From the NCBI GenBank assembly GCA_028683835.1, contig JAQUHB010000013.1, positions 1 through 64,000 on the forward strand: a stretch of 64,000 nucleotides of DNA. The letters are read 5' to 3'. The translations under genes and the position numbers were made by a program. The DNA comes from Sulfurimonadaceae bacterium (GTDB lineage Bacteria > Campylobacterota > Campylobacteria > Campylobacterales > Sulfurimonadaceae). Position 1 is the first letter of the stretch; the number at the start of each line of letters is the position of its first letter. Positions 6,850 through 15,948 of this stretch are shown here, piece by piece. Under the pieces are notes generated by a model. The model was given only the letters and a program-made list of their open reading frames with translations. It made no database searches and had not been told where the DNA came from.

Positions 6850-9149
6850 TGAAGTTAAATCTTTCAATAGCCTTTCTTGATTCCCAAAAAATTATAGAAC
6901 AATATTTTTATAAGGGATTACTTGGTGACAAAGAATTATATAACCATCTTTTTGTAGAAGCGCATAACAAAGACCCATATAAGCCTGATTATATTTTTAA
7001 AAATGTTATGAGTGATTTTACAAAAGGAAAATCTCTAAATGAATTGCTAATTGACTCACTAGAAGAACTCTCTAAGATGCTTCTCTTTAGAGGTGAAAAT
7101 ATCTATGTAAAAAATCAAGATTTTGAAAAGTGGCAAAATACGATTTTAAGTGTTTCACCTTTGTTGATTATCTCATATGCCATTTATAAGCAATCACAAA
7201 ATTCTTTTCGTATTGAGCCTGAAAAATTAATTCAAAAAATTTTTGCAAAAACTGCATTGCCATCTATATATGAGCCACAACTTGATTCTATGATAGAAAA
7301 TAGCAGACTCAATGAGATGCATATGCATTTAAACGGTACGACAGAAATAGATGTTGTATGGCATAATGCCTTGCAACAACCGCAAGACTTTTACCAATAT
7401 ATAAAAAAAACACTTAACAATTCGATAGTTACAGAACAATACCTTCAGGTAAGTAGTTTTGAGCAAGATGATTTTTATAGACTACTGAAAATTGCCTCTC
7501 AAATCCGAGATCAGATGCTATCTATGATGAATGAGCAATGTCATGAAAAAGATTATTTTACAAAAGACACTTTTGATATTGGTAAAACACTGTATTTTAC
7601 CTCTCATAAACATCCAATAAGTTTAGTTGAAAATACAGCATGTCTTGATACAAAGATGCAATATGAATCACTTTTTATAGTTCGAAGTTTAGAGTACTTG
7701 ACAAGTTCTCAAAGTGTCTATTTCGGACATCTTTTTCATTACTATTTATTGATTTACTCCTATTTTCAAAAGCTTTTAGTTCAGCAAAAAACACAAGTCG
7801 GTTTTGACCAGTTTCAAAAGATTACTGTTAATGAACTCAGAGAACTAACAGAGGAAAAATATACTGCTAGATATCATCAACTGCAGGGGATGTATGATAA
7901 TTCATTATCTGTACTTGAGGGGAGATTCGCGCCTAAAGATGACTTGAATAAATCATTAAAATTACTCAAGGATATTCATAAAGGTTATGATAAGAAATTG
8001 CAAAAACAATTTCAACTTAAACTTGTACCGCATTTTATAAAACTACAAGATGATAGAAATCCTGAGAAAATAATAACTTTCAGAGATTTGAAGTTAAGGA
8101 TTAAAAATCGAAAAACTCTTGATGTTTTACTTGAGAGTATGAAATATCATGATGAAAAGGGTAAGTATATTTTTAAAGATTTGATTGTAGGTTTTGATGC
8201 AGCAGCAAATGAACTGCACGCATCGCCTGAAGCATTTGCTCCTATATTTAGAAAATTGGCATTCTTGGGATACAAAAACTTTACTTATCATGCAGGGGAA
8301 GATTTTGTTCACATACTTTCAGGACTTCGTATGGTATATGAAGCAGTTGAATTTTTAGATATGCAATCGGGAAATCGCATAGGACATGCAACTGCATTAG
8401 GGATTGAACCTGAATTATGGAATCAAAGATTGTATGATAGTAAATTGACTATTAAAAAAGGGGAATGGTTAGACAACCTTGTTTTTGCTTATAGCTTTTG
8501 TTCTGAGCATCATGTAATGTTTGGCTATCTTGCCAAATTAGAAGCATCTATAAGACACCATTTTTCAGATATATACGGCAATGAAAAATATTATTCTATA
8601 TATCAAATAATTGAGGCATGGAAATGTAGAAAGTATGATCCAATTATTGTGTTTGGATGGAGAGAGCCAAGTTTATTTGAGGATTTTGAGTCAAAGGAAC
8701 TGAAAGAATATAACATAATAGATAAAGATATTTGTACACTTTATGAAACTTATCATGAAGGCTCAAAAATCGCGAAATATAACAAAATGATTCAGATTGA
8801 ACCTTTAGAGATTTTTGGAATTAAAGAGTTAAGAGAATTCCAAAACATGATGATTCTATTTTTAAATAAAAAGAATATTGCTATTGAAACACTTCCAACA
8901 AGTAATGTCCGTATAAGTTATTATAAGCAATACAGTGAGCATCATTTAGCAAGATGGTTGGGACTAGTAAACTCAGATGACCCAAAACCTAATGTAGTAG
9001 TAGGTAGTGATGATACGGGAATATTTATGACTAATTTACGTAATGAATACGCTCACATTTTTCAATCATTGACTGAAAAATCAGATTATGAAACAGCTTT
9101 GCAAAAAATAAATTATTTAAATATTATGAGTAAATCTTTTACATTTTAA
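6849..9149 (+). CDS. rdrB: RdrB, adenosine deaminase-family effector of RADAR
   Basis: 766 residues, with the start overlapping the rdrA stop by one base. All deaminase zinc and catalytic motifs are in order: HMH at 158-160, HAGE at 481-484 (catalytic Glu484), GHA with His513, and SDD at 720-722. The protein is about twice the size of housekeeping adenosine deaminases, with large insertions, as is usual for RdrB. In characterised RADAR systems RdrB forms a hollow multimer. With RdrA it converts adenosine to inosine in RNA or in ATP/dATP pools during infection, causing growth arrest or phage restriction. This copy looks intact and catalytically complete, in contrast to rdrA. No third RADAR gene (a small membrane protein in some systems) is seen. 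Confidence 0.87.
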   Translation: MKLNLSIAFLDSQKIIEQYFYKGLLGDKELYNHLFVEAHNKDPYKPDYIFKNVMSDFTKGKSLNELLIDSLEELSKMLLFRGENIYVKNQDFEKWQNTILSVSPLLIISYAIYKQSQNSFRIEPEKLIQKIFAKTALPSIYEPQLDSMIENSRLNEMHMHLNGTTEIDVVWHNALQQPQDFYQYIKKTLNNSIVTEQYLQVSSFEQDDFYRLLKIASQIRDQMLSMMNEQCHEKDYFTKDTFDIGKTLYFTSHKHPISLVENTACLDTKMQYESLFIVRSLEYLTSSQSVYFGHLFHYYLLIYSYFQKLLVQQKTQVGFDQFQKITVNELRELTEEKYTARYHQLQGMYDNSLSVLEGRFAPKDDLNKSLKLLKDIHKGYDKKLQKQFQLKLVPHFIKLQDDRNPEKIITFRDLKLRIKNRKTLDVLLESMKYHDEKGKYIFKDLIVGFDAAANELHASPEAFAPIFRKLAFLGYKNFTYHAGEDFVHILSGLRMVYEAVEFLDMQSGNRIGHATALGIEPELWNQRLYDSKLTIKKGEWLDNLVFAYSFCSEHHVMFGYLAKLEASIRHHFSDIYGNEKYYSIYQIIEAWKCRKYDPIIVFGWREPSLFEDFESKELKEYNIIDKDICTLYETYHEGSKIAKYNKMIQIEPLEIFGIKELREFQNMMILFLNKKNIAIETLPTSNVRISYYKQYSEHHLARWLGLVNSDDPKPNVVVGSDDTGIFMTNLRNEYAHIFQSLTEKSDYETALQKINYLNIMSKSFTF

Positions 9150-9209
9150 GTAGAAGTTAATTAAGCCTCAAAATGCTAAACTTGAAAAATTTTACAAAAA
9201 GGAGTCACC

Positions 9210-9737
9210 ATGCGTTTTTTAGTTTTAGTGTTGTTTCTTTTAAACATCTCTTATGCGGGTAGTTTTACTCTTATGAGCGATATTGGCGGTCAGTTGAGTA
9301 AGAAGCAGGAGTTTAACGGTTTTGGATGTAGTGGAGAAAATATGTCTCCCGCTCTTTCTTGGAAAGATGCTCCAAAGGGTACGAAAAGCTTTGCGATAAC
9401 TATCTATGATCCTGATGCACCTACTGGAAGCGGATGGTGGCACTGGGTCGTGTATAACATTCCCTCAACAGCCTCAAGCGTGTCTAACAATGCAAGTGCA
9501 AAAGGGATGCTTCCAAAAGGCTCAGTTGAGAGCATGACTAGTTTTGGAATGGCAAGTTTTGGCGGTGCGTGCCCTCCAAAAGGTGACAAAGCGCATAGAT
9601 ATATCATCACGCTGTTTGCTTTAAATGTGGATAAACTTGATCTTGGAAAAAATCCAAGTCCAGAACTAGTAGGCTTCAACCTAAACGCTCATGCCATCCA
9701 AAAAAGTTCTATCATCTCCTACTACGGTCGAGAGTAA
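9210..9737 (+). CDS. YbhB/YbcL-family PEBP (Raf kinase inhibitor-like) protein, secreted
   Basis: 175 residues with an AAGGAG ribosome site seven bases ahead. The first 16 residues (MRFLVLVLFLLNISYA) form a signal peptide, so the protein is periplasmic. The phosphatidylethanolamine-binding fold is marked by NMSPALSW, DPDAPTGSGWWHW and GDKAHRYIITLFAL. Bacterial YbhB-like proteins are widespread, but their ligand and role are poorly known. It stands alone: RADAR ends 60 bases upstream and the SDR gene starts 107 bases downstream. Confidence 0.87.
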   Translation: MRFLVLVLFLLNISYAGSFTLMSDIGGQLSKKQEFNGFGCSGENMSPALSWKDAPKGTKSFAITIYDPDAPTGSGWWHWVVYNIPSTASSVSNNASAKGMLPKGSVESMTSFGMASFGGACPPKGDKAHRYIITLFALNVDKLDLGKNPSPELVGFNLNAHAIQKSSIISYYGRE

Positions 9738-9810
9738 ATTCTAGTCTCGCTAAGAGGATTAGGCAAATATATCAGTCTTTTAGACTAACATTCTTTTACA
9801 GTTATGTTAT

Positions 9811-9846
9811 ATGATTGTGTTCTAATTAAAGAAAGGACACAATCAT
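9811..9846 (+). promoter_or_regulatory. Perfect 10-bp inverted repeat enclosing the SDR ribosome site
   Basis: ATGATTGTGT (9811-9820) is the exact reverse complement of ACACAATCAT (9837-9846). The 16-base loop holds the ribosome site (AAAGGA begins at 9832), and the right arm runs into the ATG at 9845. It could be a translation-blocking hairpin or a protein operator. Confidence 0.6.
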
Positions 9847-10597
9847 GAAAATTGCATTAATAACAGGAAGTAGTAAAGGTTTAGGTAAAAGTATGGCTTT
9901 GCACCTCGCAAAAAAAGGCTACGATATATTTTTAACATATAAAAGTTCTAAAATAAAAGCGAATGCAGTAGCTGAGGATATTAGGCAAAATGGACAAAAA
10001 TGCTTTGTCTTTCAGCTAGATGTATCAGATACAAATTCTTTTAACAGGTTTAATGATGAGCTTTTAAGGGTTTTAGACGTTGATTTCAAGGGCAAAAAAC
10101 TTGATCTGCTTATAAATAATGCCGGTGTTGGAATTAGCAAGTCTTTTAGTGAAACGACAGAAGTGGAATTTGATGAGTTAATGAACATTCATCTTAAAAG
10201 TCCTTTTTTCTTAACACAAATGCTTTTGCCAAATATCAATGACGGTGGACAGATACTTAATGTATCATCCGGATTAACACGTTTTTCATTACCTGGGTAC
10301 TCTACCTATGCTATGATGAAAGGTGGCATAGAAGTGATGAGCCGTTATCTTGCACTAGAATTAGGTGCGAGAAATATCACGGTCAATACTATTGCTCCCG
10401 GTGCAATCGAGACAGACTTTGGAGGTGGTGTTGTGCGAGATCATGAACATGTAAATAGTTTTATCGCATCACAGACAGCACTTGGTCGTGTAGGACTACC
10501 TGATGACATCGGTAAGGCTGTTGCAGCTTTGGCAGCAGATGATTGTCGTTGGATAAATGGACAAAGAATAGAAATATCAGGTGGAATGCGTTTATAA
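9845..10597 (+). CDS. Short-chain dehydrogenase/reductase (SDR)
   Basis: 250 residues with the complete classical SDR signature. The NAD(P)-binding TGSSKGLG motif is at 7-14, NNAG at 91-94, the catalytic Ser near 141, and Tyr155/Lys159 (YAMMK). The APGAIETDF segment and the C-terminal ISGG are also typical. The closest general class is 3-oxoacyl-ACP reductase-like enzymes, but the substrate cannot be told. The stop overlaps the start of an AraC regulator by one base, so the pair is a two-gene operon in which the regulator probably controls the enzyme. Confidence 0.85.
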   Translation: MKIALITGSSKGLGKSMALHLAKKGYDIFLTYKSSKIKANAVAEDIRQNGQKCFVFQLDVSDTNSFNRFNDELLRVLDVDFKGKKLDLLINNAGVGISKSFSETTEVEFDELMNIHLKSPFFLTQMLLPNINDGGQILNVSSGLTRFSLPGYSTYAMMKGGIEVMSRYLALELGARNITVNTIAPGAIETDFGGGVVRDHEHVNSFIASQTALGRVGLPDDIGKAVAALAADDCRWINGQRIEISGGMRL

Positions 10598-11493
10598 TGT
10601 TAGAAAAATTATCGACATTTATTGAAAATAAAACAGCACAAGAGGGATTGAACTCTACAGTTATCCCTTTTGTGAAGCTTTTTAAGTCTTCTGACAAAAC
10701 TCCTGTTTTAAATACTGTCTATGAACCCTCCTTATTTATAATCGCTCAAGGTGCAAAAATAGTTATGTTAGGAAATAATACGATCGAATATGATCGGTCT
10801 TCTTATCTTATCTCCACGATGCATCTTCCTGTATCAGGTAAGATCATCGAAGCCCAGCCGCATAAGCCATTTTTATCTGTACAAGTTACATTTGATATGG
10901 AGCTGATCTTTGAACTGTTAGGGCAAAGAATTCAAAAACCGATAAATCCGCTTCAAACGACTTTGGCAATCTCATCTTACCATGTAAGAGATCAACTTTT
11001 AGATGCAGTGATACGTTTGGTAGAGTTGATACAAACTCCAGACGATATTGAGATATTGGCTCCGCTATATCATAAAGAGATATTGTATATGTTACTTATG
11101 AATGATAAACATGCGGAGGAGTTTCGACAATTGGCTTGTTTGGAAGGAAATGCTTACAAAATCTCTCAAGCAATCTCTATGATGAGAGCAAATTTATTTG
11201 AGCCTTTAAGTGTCTTAGAGCTTGCAAATTCAGTCAACATGAGCATCTCCACTTTTCACAAACATTTTAAAACTATGATAGCGATGAGCCCAATGCAATA
11301 CCGTAAAGTACAAAGACTACAAGAAGCAAAAAGACTCATGGTATCGGAAAATATGGATGTTTCAGGTGCGGCATTTTATGTGGGATATGAGAGTGTTTCT
11401 CAATTTAGTAGAGAATATTCAAAATATTTTGGACTTTCTCCAAGTCAAGATATGAAAATACTCAGACAACGGTTAAATACCAAAGATCTATAG
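10597..11493 (+). CDS. AraC-family regulator with AraC_N cupin domain
   Basis: 298 residues from the ATG at 10597, which shares its A with the SDR stop codon (TAATG). An earlier in-frame start at 10543 lies inside the SDR gene and is unlikely. The N-terminal about 165 residues match the AraC_N type (VYEPSLFIIAQGAKIVMLG, then YLISTMHLPVSG). The C-terminal about 100 residues carry two helix-turn-helix motifs (VLELANSVNMSISTFHKHFK and VSGAAFYVGYESVSQFSREY). This resembles YqhC-like regulators, which often control adjacent oxidoreductases. It converges on the next gene, with the two 3' ends overlapping by six bases. Confidence 0.87.
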   Translation: MLEKLSTFIENKTAQEGLNSTVIPFVKLFKSSDKTPVLNTVYEPSLFIIAQGAKIVMLGNNTIEYDRSSYLISTMHLPVSGKIIEAQPHKPFLSVQVTFDMELIFELLGQRIQKPINPLQTTLAISSYHVRDQLLDAVIRLVELIQTPDDIEILAPLYHKEILYMLLMNDKHAEEFRQLACLEGNAYKISQAISMMRANLFEPLSVLELANSVNMSISTFHKHFKTMIAMSPMQYRKVQRLQEAKRLMVSENMDVSGAAFYVGYESVSQFSREYSKYFGLSPSQDMKILRQRLNTKDL

Positions 11494-12357
11494 TTTGATA
11501 GGAATATAGTAACTCAAATCAAACTCTTCGTCATCAGATAAAAAGTGATTTTTATGGTAGATGGCGTAAGAGGGGTTTGTTGTTGTTTCATATCCGCTAG
11601 CCACCAGCCAATTAAAATAAACCCAGCTCATGAACTTCAAGACATCTCCATATTTACCGCAAAAGTCAAACTTCGCATATACACCTTTTGGAATCATGAG
11701 CATCGGAAGTGAACTGTTTTTGAGCTCTTTTTCTAGGGCTACGCAGGCGATATACTGACATTCATCGAGCGGAATGATGGTCGGATTATCATGATGGAGA
11801 CCTATCTGCGTAAACTCCGAGATATCGTTGCAAAGAGTCCAAGTCTGAAGCTTTTGCCATGTTGCTTTGATGCTTTTGTCGTAGCCTTTGTGCCGTATGT
11901 AGTAGCAGTTCATCTGCGGCATTTTGAGTATTTTTGGTTTAAGAGATGAAAAATCGGCAGTAGAGTTGGAAGCGCTTTGAGACTTTGTCAAAATAGTCTC
12001 CACATAGCTGTTAAAACCGCCGTTTTTCCACTCTTTTGGTGTCATAAGAAACTTTTCTTTAAACACTTTGGAAAATGCGGTCTGTGAGCTGTAACCGCAC
12101 ATCTTGGCTATCTGCGTTATGGTCGAGTTCTTATTTGTCAAAAGAAGGCTTGCGGATTTTTGCAGTCGTATGGATTTAATGCTCTCATATACATTCTTGC
12201 CAAACTCGTTTTTAAAGACACGATGGAGATGAAACTTGCTCACACCGAGGTTTTCACTCAGCTCATCAAGGTTTATATCAGTATCGATATACTTGTAGAT
12301 GTAGTAGATGATATCGTTGGCGATCTTGGTATGTTTTTGTATCGTGTCTTTTTTCAT
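11488..12357 (-). CDS. AraC-family regulator with GyrI-like effector-binding domain
   Basis: 289 residues from the ATG at 12357; a TTG at 12381 would add eight residues, but neither start has a clear ribosome site. The two AraC helix-turn-helix motifs are at the N-terminus (LDELSENLGVSKFHLHRVFK and ITQIAKMCGYSSQTAFSKVF). From about residue 140 a GyrI/effector-binding domain follows (MNCYYIRHKGYDKS, then IACVALEKEL, and a C-terminal FDLSYYIPIKL). This is the Rob/BltR-like layout, in which the second domain binds small molecules, often toxic or drug-like compounds. It is divergent from the aminotransferase gene that follows. Confidence 0.85.
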   Translation of the reverse strand: MKKDTIQKHTKIANDIIYYIYKYIDTDINLDELSENLGVSKFHLHRVFKNEFGKNVYESIKSIRLQKSASLLLTNKNSTITQIAKMCGYSSQTAFSKVFKEKFLMTPKEWKNGGFNSYVETILTKSQSASNSTADFSSLKPKILKMPQMNCYYIRHKGYDKSIKATWQKLQTWTLCNDISEFTQIGLHHDNPTIIPLDECQYIACVALEKELKNSSLPMLMIPKGVYAKFDFCGKYGDVLKFMSWVYFNWLVASGYETTTNPSYAIYHKNHFLSDDEEFDLSYYIPIKL

Positions 12358-12475
12358 GCAGATATTATAGCAAGAGTCCAATCATTTTTGAGCAATATCA
12401 AATACTATTACTAACAATAATTATGCAGAAATAAATCCCATTTTCCTATAAAATTTCGCAAAACAAAGGAAGAAT

Positions 12476-13585
12476 ATGAAACGATCATTTATACGAGAAA
12501 TACTTGAGTCCATCGACGGCGAGACTATCTCATTTGCAGGCGGACTGCCCGATGAGAGTCTGTTTCCCATAGAGGATTTACGTAAAGCCAGCGACAAAGT
12601 GTATGAAAACCCGAAAAATCTGCAATACACCATCAGCAACGGTATCACGCCTTTACGAGAAAAGATCGCCGATTTTTACAACAAAGAGGGATTTGAGACA
12701 AAACCCTCAAACATCCTTATAACTACGGGAAGTCAGCAGGGCTTATACATCATCGCAAAATATTTTGAAAAGAAGCAGATTGTTATAGAAGAGCCGTCTT
12801 ATCTGGGTGCTGTCAATATCTTTAAGATGAACTCTATGGATATGAAAACAGTGCCACTGAAAAGTGATGGCATAGAGACGCAGAAGTTTTGCGACGCGTA
12901 CAAAGATGCGAAACTGGCATATCTCATCCCCGATTTTCAAAATCCAAAAGGCACGCAGTACACAGAAACAAAAAGAGATGAAATAGCAAACTGTGTAATG
13001 CAAAATGGCGGATATATCTTAGAAGATGCGCCCTACAGTGAGCTTTATTTTGAGCAAAAACTCAAATCGATAAGTTCGATGATTCCAGAAAACAGCTTTC
13101 ATCTTGGCTCATTTTCCAAGACTCTAGCTCCAAGTCTTAGAATAGGGTGGATACGAGCAAATGAGGAGATCATCAGAGCGCTTACGATGATAAAAGAGAC
13201 CATAGACCTGCATAGTTGCGGCATTTCTCAGTATATTTTGGATAATTATTTAGAAGATAGTGCCAGATATGAAAAGCATCTTCATCATCTACGAGGCGCA
13301 TATAAAGAGAAGATGGAGATATTTACGGATGCTTTAAAAAAGGAACTGTCTGAGTTCGTTTTTGATATGCCAAAAGGGGGAATGTTCGTGTTTGGTGCGC
13401 TCAAAGGCTTTGATACTTTCAAACTTGTTTACGAGTGCATGGATAAAAAAGTCGTTTATGTTCCCGCAAACCAGTTCTATCTTGATGGTCGCATCAGCGA
13501 TGAGATACGTTTTAACTATACTTATTCGACAAAAGAGCAGGTTACCGAGGGGCTTAAAAGGATACATAAAGTGATCCAAAAGTAA
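12476..13585 (+). CDS. PLP-dependent aminotransferase (class I/II, 2-aminoadipate/LysN-like)
   Basis: 369 residues with AAGGA just upstream of the ATG. Fold-type I aminotransferase features are clear: a SFAGGLPDESLFP N-terminal segment, TTGSQQGL, NPKG, EDAPYSEL and the PLP-binding lysine K215 in SFSKTLAPSLRIGW. The N-terminal FAGGLP pattern is typical of the LysN/2-aminoadipate and MocR-like aminotransferase group. No helix-turn-helix domain is present, so this is the enzyme alone. Its substrate (aromatic, branched or 2-aminoadipate type) is not resolved. It is divergent from the GyrI-type AraC regulator, a possible controller. Confidence 0.87.
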   Translation: MKRSFIREILESIDGETISFAGGLPDESLFPIEDLRKASDKVYENPKNLQYTISNGITPLREKIADFYNKEGFETKPSNILITTGSQQGLYIIAKYFEKKQIVIEEPSYLGAVNIFKMNSMDMKTVPLKSDGIETQKFCDAYKDAKLAYLIPDFQNPKGTQYTETKRDEIANCVMQNGGYILEDAPYSELYFEQKLKSISSMIPENSFHLGSFSKTLAPSLRIGWIRANEEIIRALTMIKETIDLHSCGISQYILDNYLEDSARYEKHLHHLRGAYKEKMEIFTDALKKELSEFVFDMPKGGMFVFGALKGFDTFKLVYECMDKKVVYVPANQFYLDGRISDEIRFNYTYSTKEQVTEGLKRIHKVIQK

Positions 13586-13669
13586 AAATAGAGTATTACG
13601 ATATGATATCCATACAATCTCCATAAACTATTTGTACAATAACCTTATATTTTAAGATAAGGTTATAAG

Positions 13670-14179
13670 ATGTTACAAAAAATAGTATTGAGTTTACTTA
13701 CATGTACGACACTGTTATTGGCTTTTAGTGAAAACGAATTGCCTATGTTAGAGATGAAAGACACAAAACTTGCATTTAAAGATATAGCAGGATATAGCAA
13801 CTATAAAATAGTTGCCACTCATTTTAGAAAAGATCAAAATGAATTACGCTATATTTTGGCAAATCCCATCGCATATAAAGCTTTAAAAAACAAAGAAATA
13901 GTGATGCCAGATGGAAGTAAAATAGTTAAAATTGGCTGGAAGGTAAAAGAAATGACTGCATTTCCCGCAGCATTTGAAGCAGATAAGATCCAAAGAGTGG
14001 AGTATATGATAAAAGATAAAACTAAACATAAAGAGAGTGATGGTTGGGGCTATGCTAGATTTATAAAAAAAGGTGATGAATACAAAGCATGGGACGGAGA
14101 TGTGAACGAGTGTGTAAGCTGTCATGCGATTATGAACTCAAATGACTTTTTATTTACAAAGTTTCAGCCAATATTTTAG
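13670..14179 (+). CDS. Cytochrome P460-family protein
   Basis: 169 residues with a signal peptide (KIVLSLLTCTTLLLAFS), so it acts in the periplasm. A single c-heme motif, CVSCH, is at 148-152 near the C-terminus, and the preceding beta-rich region (HFRKDQNELRYILANPIAYK, then GWKVKEMTAFPAAFE) matches the P460 family. Characterised members oxidise hydroxylamine and nitric oxide or are related to cytochrome c'-beta. The heme-lysine cross-link cannot be confirmed here. The next gene, a response regulator, starts two bases after the stop, so the cytochrome and the two-component system form one operon. Confidence 0.82.
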   Translation: MLQKIVLSLLTCTTLLLAFSENELPMLEMKDTKLAFKDIAGYSNYKIVATHFRKDQNELRYILANPIAYKALKNKEIVMPDGSKIVKIGWKVKEMTAFPAAFEADKIQRVEYMIKDKTKHKESDGWGYARFIKKGDEYKAWDGDVNECVSCHAIMNSNDFLFTKFQPIF

Positions 14180-14181
14180 TA

Positions 14182-14865
14182 ATGAAAAAAAATATTCTAA
14201 TTGTAGAAGATGAAGAGCAGATAGCAGAATTTATATCTAATCGTCTTGATGCCAATCTCTACAATGTAGATATCGCATACGAGGGCAGAGATGCTCTTTG
14301 TAAAATTCATGAAAATACTTATGACTTGATCACTCTTGATATTATGATTCCACACATTAATGGATTTGAGATCATAGAAGCTCTGAGAAAAAAATCAAAG
14401 CAGACCCTTGTGATAATGATAAGTGCTTTAGATACAGAAGAGTTCAAAGAGAAAGGATATGAACTTGGAGTCGATGATTACATAGCCAAACCATTTTCTG
14501 CAAAAGAGCTCTCTGTCAAAATCAAATCTTTGTTAAAAAGAAGAGAAGAGTTAAACTCTGCAAATTCAAAATATATTTCCAATATTATATTAAACGAAGA
14601 GTCCTGCGAACTTATCATTAACGGCTTTAAAATGAGTTTTACTCCAAGTGAATATTTTCTCCTAAGTGTACTTGTAAATAACAAAAAGAGAGTTTACTCA
14701 AGAAATGAACTCGCTCAATTAATCTATGATAATAATTTTGGTGAAATAGATGAACGCAGTATTGACAGCCACATATATCACATACGAAAAAAAGCCAAGA
14801 TATTTGAAACAAAAGAGATTATAAAAACAGTGCGAGGAATAGGGTATCAAATAAATGAAGATTAA
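14182..14865 (+). CDS. OmpR-family response regulator
   Basis: 227 residues. The receiver domain has the acidic pair D10/E11, phosphoacceptor D53 (ITLDIMIP), a conserved Ser in MISALD, and Lys in YIAKPFS. A winged-helix DNA-binding domain follows from about residue 130 (SFTPSEYFLLSVLV, then IDSHIYHIRKKA and VRGIGYQI). It sits between the cytochrome P460 gene and its histidine kinase, whose ATG lies inside its last codons. Confidence 0.92.
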   Translation: MKKNILIVEDEEQIAEFISNRLDANLYNVDIAYEGRDALCKIHENTYDLITLDIMIPHINGFEIIEALRKKSKQTLVIMISALDTEEFKEKGYELGVDDYIAKPFSAKELSVKIKSLLKRREELNSANSKYISNIILNEESCELIINGFKMSFTPSEYFLLSVLVNNKKRVYSRNELAQLIYDNNFGEIDERSIDSHIYHIRKKAKIFETKEIIKTVRGIGYQINED

Positions 14866-15874
14866 AACTTTTATCATTTTTATATACACAATTGCAGGAC
14901 TTGCGATCTCTGCGCTTACCGCTTTCATGACCTTTTTCATTATCAATGAACCTATCGGCATGAAGATGTTTTTGAAGATACTGTTTTCAATCCTGACCGT
15001 ACTTCCTATTATTATACTGATAAGTTATTATTTTGGAAAATATTTGTCTGATAAGTTTAGTTTTATACAAAAGCGTTTGAAAATGATAGAAAAAGAGGAT
15101 TTTAGTCAAGCTGAACATCACAACAACATAGATGAACTTCAACAGATAGATCAAAGTATGAATCTCTTATCTGTTGAGATGGAGAGGTTAATAAAAGATC
15201 TAAAAAATAAAAATAAAAATCTCTCAAATATGCTTATTTCTATGGCTCATGATATAAAGACACCTATTACGATCTTAAATGGCTATCTTGATGAGATAGA
15301 AGATGATCTTATAGAAAAAGAAAAAATTCCTTTAACATTGAAGTCTATGAAACAGGAAGTGGATTTTTTAAATGAGTTGACAGTCGATATGTTGAATTTT
15401 ATCTCATCTCTTCAAACAACGAGAAAAAGAGAGAAGATAGCTTTGTATAGATTTATAGAGGATGAAGTTTTACCTATTATTTTGATTCATAATAGAATTG
15501 AATTTATAAACAGAATAGATACAAATTTTGTAGTGGAATTTAATAGAACAGATATGAAAAAGATTTGTATCAATCTCTTATCAAATGCTTATAAATATAC
15601 AACTCAAGGCTATATCAAAATTGAATTACAAGATGAGGTGCTTTGCTTTGAAAACAGCGGAAAAGAGATAAAAGATGAATATAAAGAGAAAATTTTTGAG
15701 CCATTTTTTACAATCTCAAAAAGTAAAAATAGAAAGCAAAGCGGTCTTGGTCTTGGTCTTTCTATAGTAAAAAATCTGAGTGAAAACAATGGATATTGCT
15801 GTTATTTAAAAGAAAATGATGGAGAAAAAACAACCTTTTGCTTGTCAAAAAAAGAATTAAGTAAAGTGCTGTAA
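14855..15874 (+). CDS. Sensor histidine kinase paired with the P460 operon
   Basis: 339 residues, overlapping the response regulator by 11 bases. Two membrane helices (about 5-30 and 40-60) are joined by a very short loop, so there is almost no periplasmic domain. Sensing is therefore likely in the membrane or through the HAMP-like and cytoplasmic parts. The phosphorylated histidine is H132 in the SMAHDIKTPIT box. ATP-binding motifs follow: N-box NLLSNAYKY, then ENSGKEI, a PFF segment and GLGLGLSIV. Its target is probably the adjacent regulator. The operon suggests a response to a nitrogen species handled by cytochrome P460, which is inference. Confidence 0.9.
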   Translation: MKIKTFIIFIYTIAGLAISALTAFMTFFIINEPIGMKMFLKILFSILTVLPIIILISYYFGKYLSDKFSFIQKRLKMIEKEDFSQAEHHNNIDELQQIDQSMNLLSVEMERLIKDLKNKNKNLSNMLISMAHDIKTPITILNGYLDEIEDDLIEKEKIPLTLKSMKQEVDFLNELTVDMLNFISSLQTTRKREKIALYRFIEDEVLPIILIHNRIEFINRIDTNFVVEFNRTDMKKICINLLSNAYKYTTQGYIKIELQDEVLCFENSGKEIKDEYKEKIFEPFFTISKSKNRKQSGLGLGLSIVKNLSENNGYCCYLKENDGEKTTFCLSKKELSKVL

Positions 15875-15922
15875 ATATAACACTATAAATCTACTTCACG
15901 GTAGGTTCTAGTTTAAATTTGC

Positions 15923-15928
15923 TATAAT
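15923..15928 (+). promoter_or_regulatory. -10 element before the DUF695/RraB gene
   Basis: TATAAT within TTTGCTATAATCTC, 21 bases before the ATG at 15949, with AGAGA as a ribosome site. Confidence 0.5.
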
Positions 15929-15948
15929 CTCAATAAAAAAAGAGATTT

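Noticed and set aside
4348-9149. RADAR as a wholly new defence system
   Set aside because: The gene pair matches the described RdrA/RdrB architecture; only its interrupted state is unusual.
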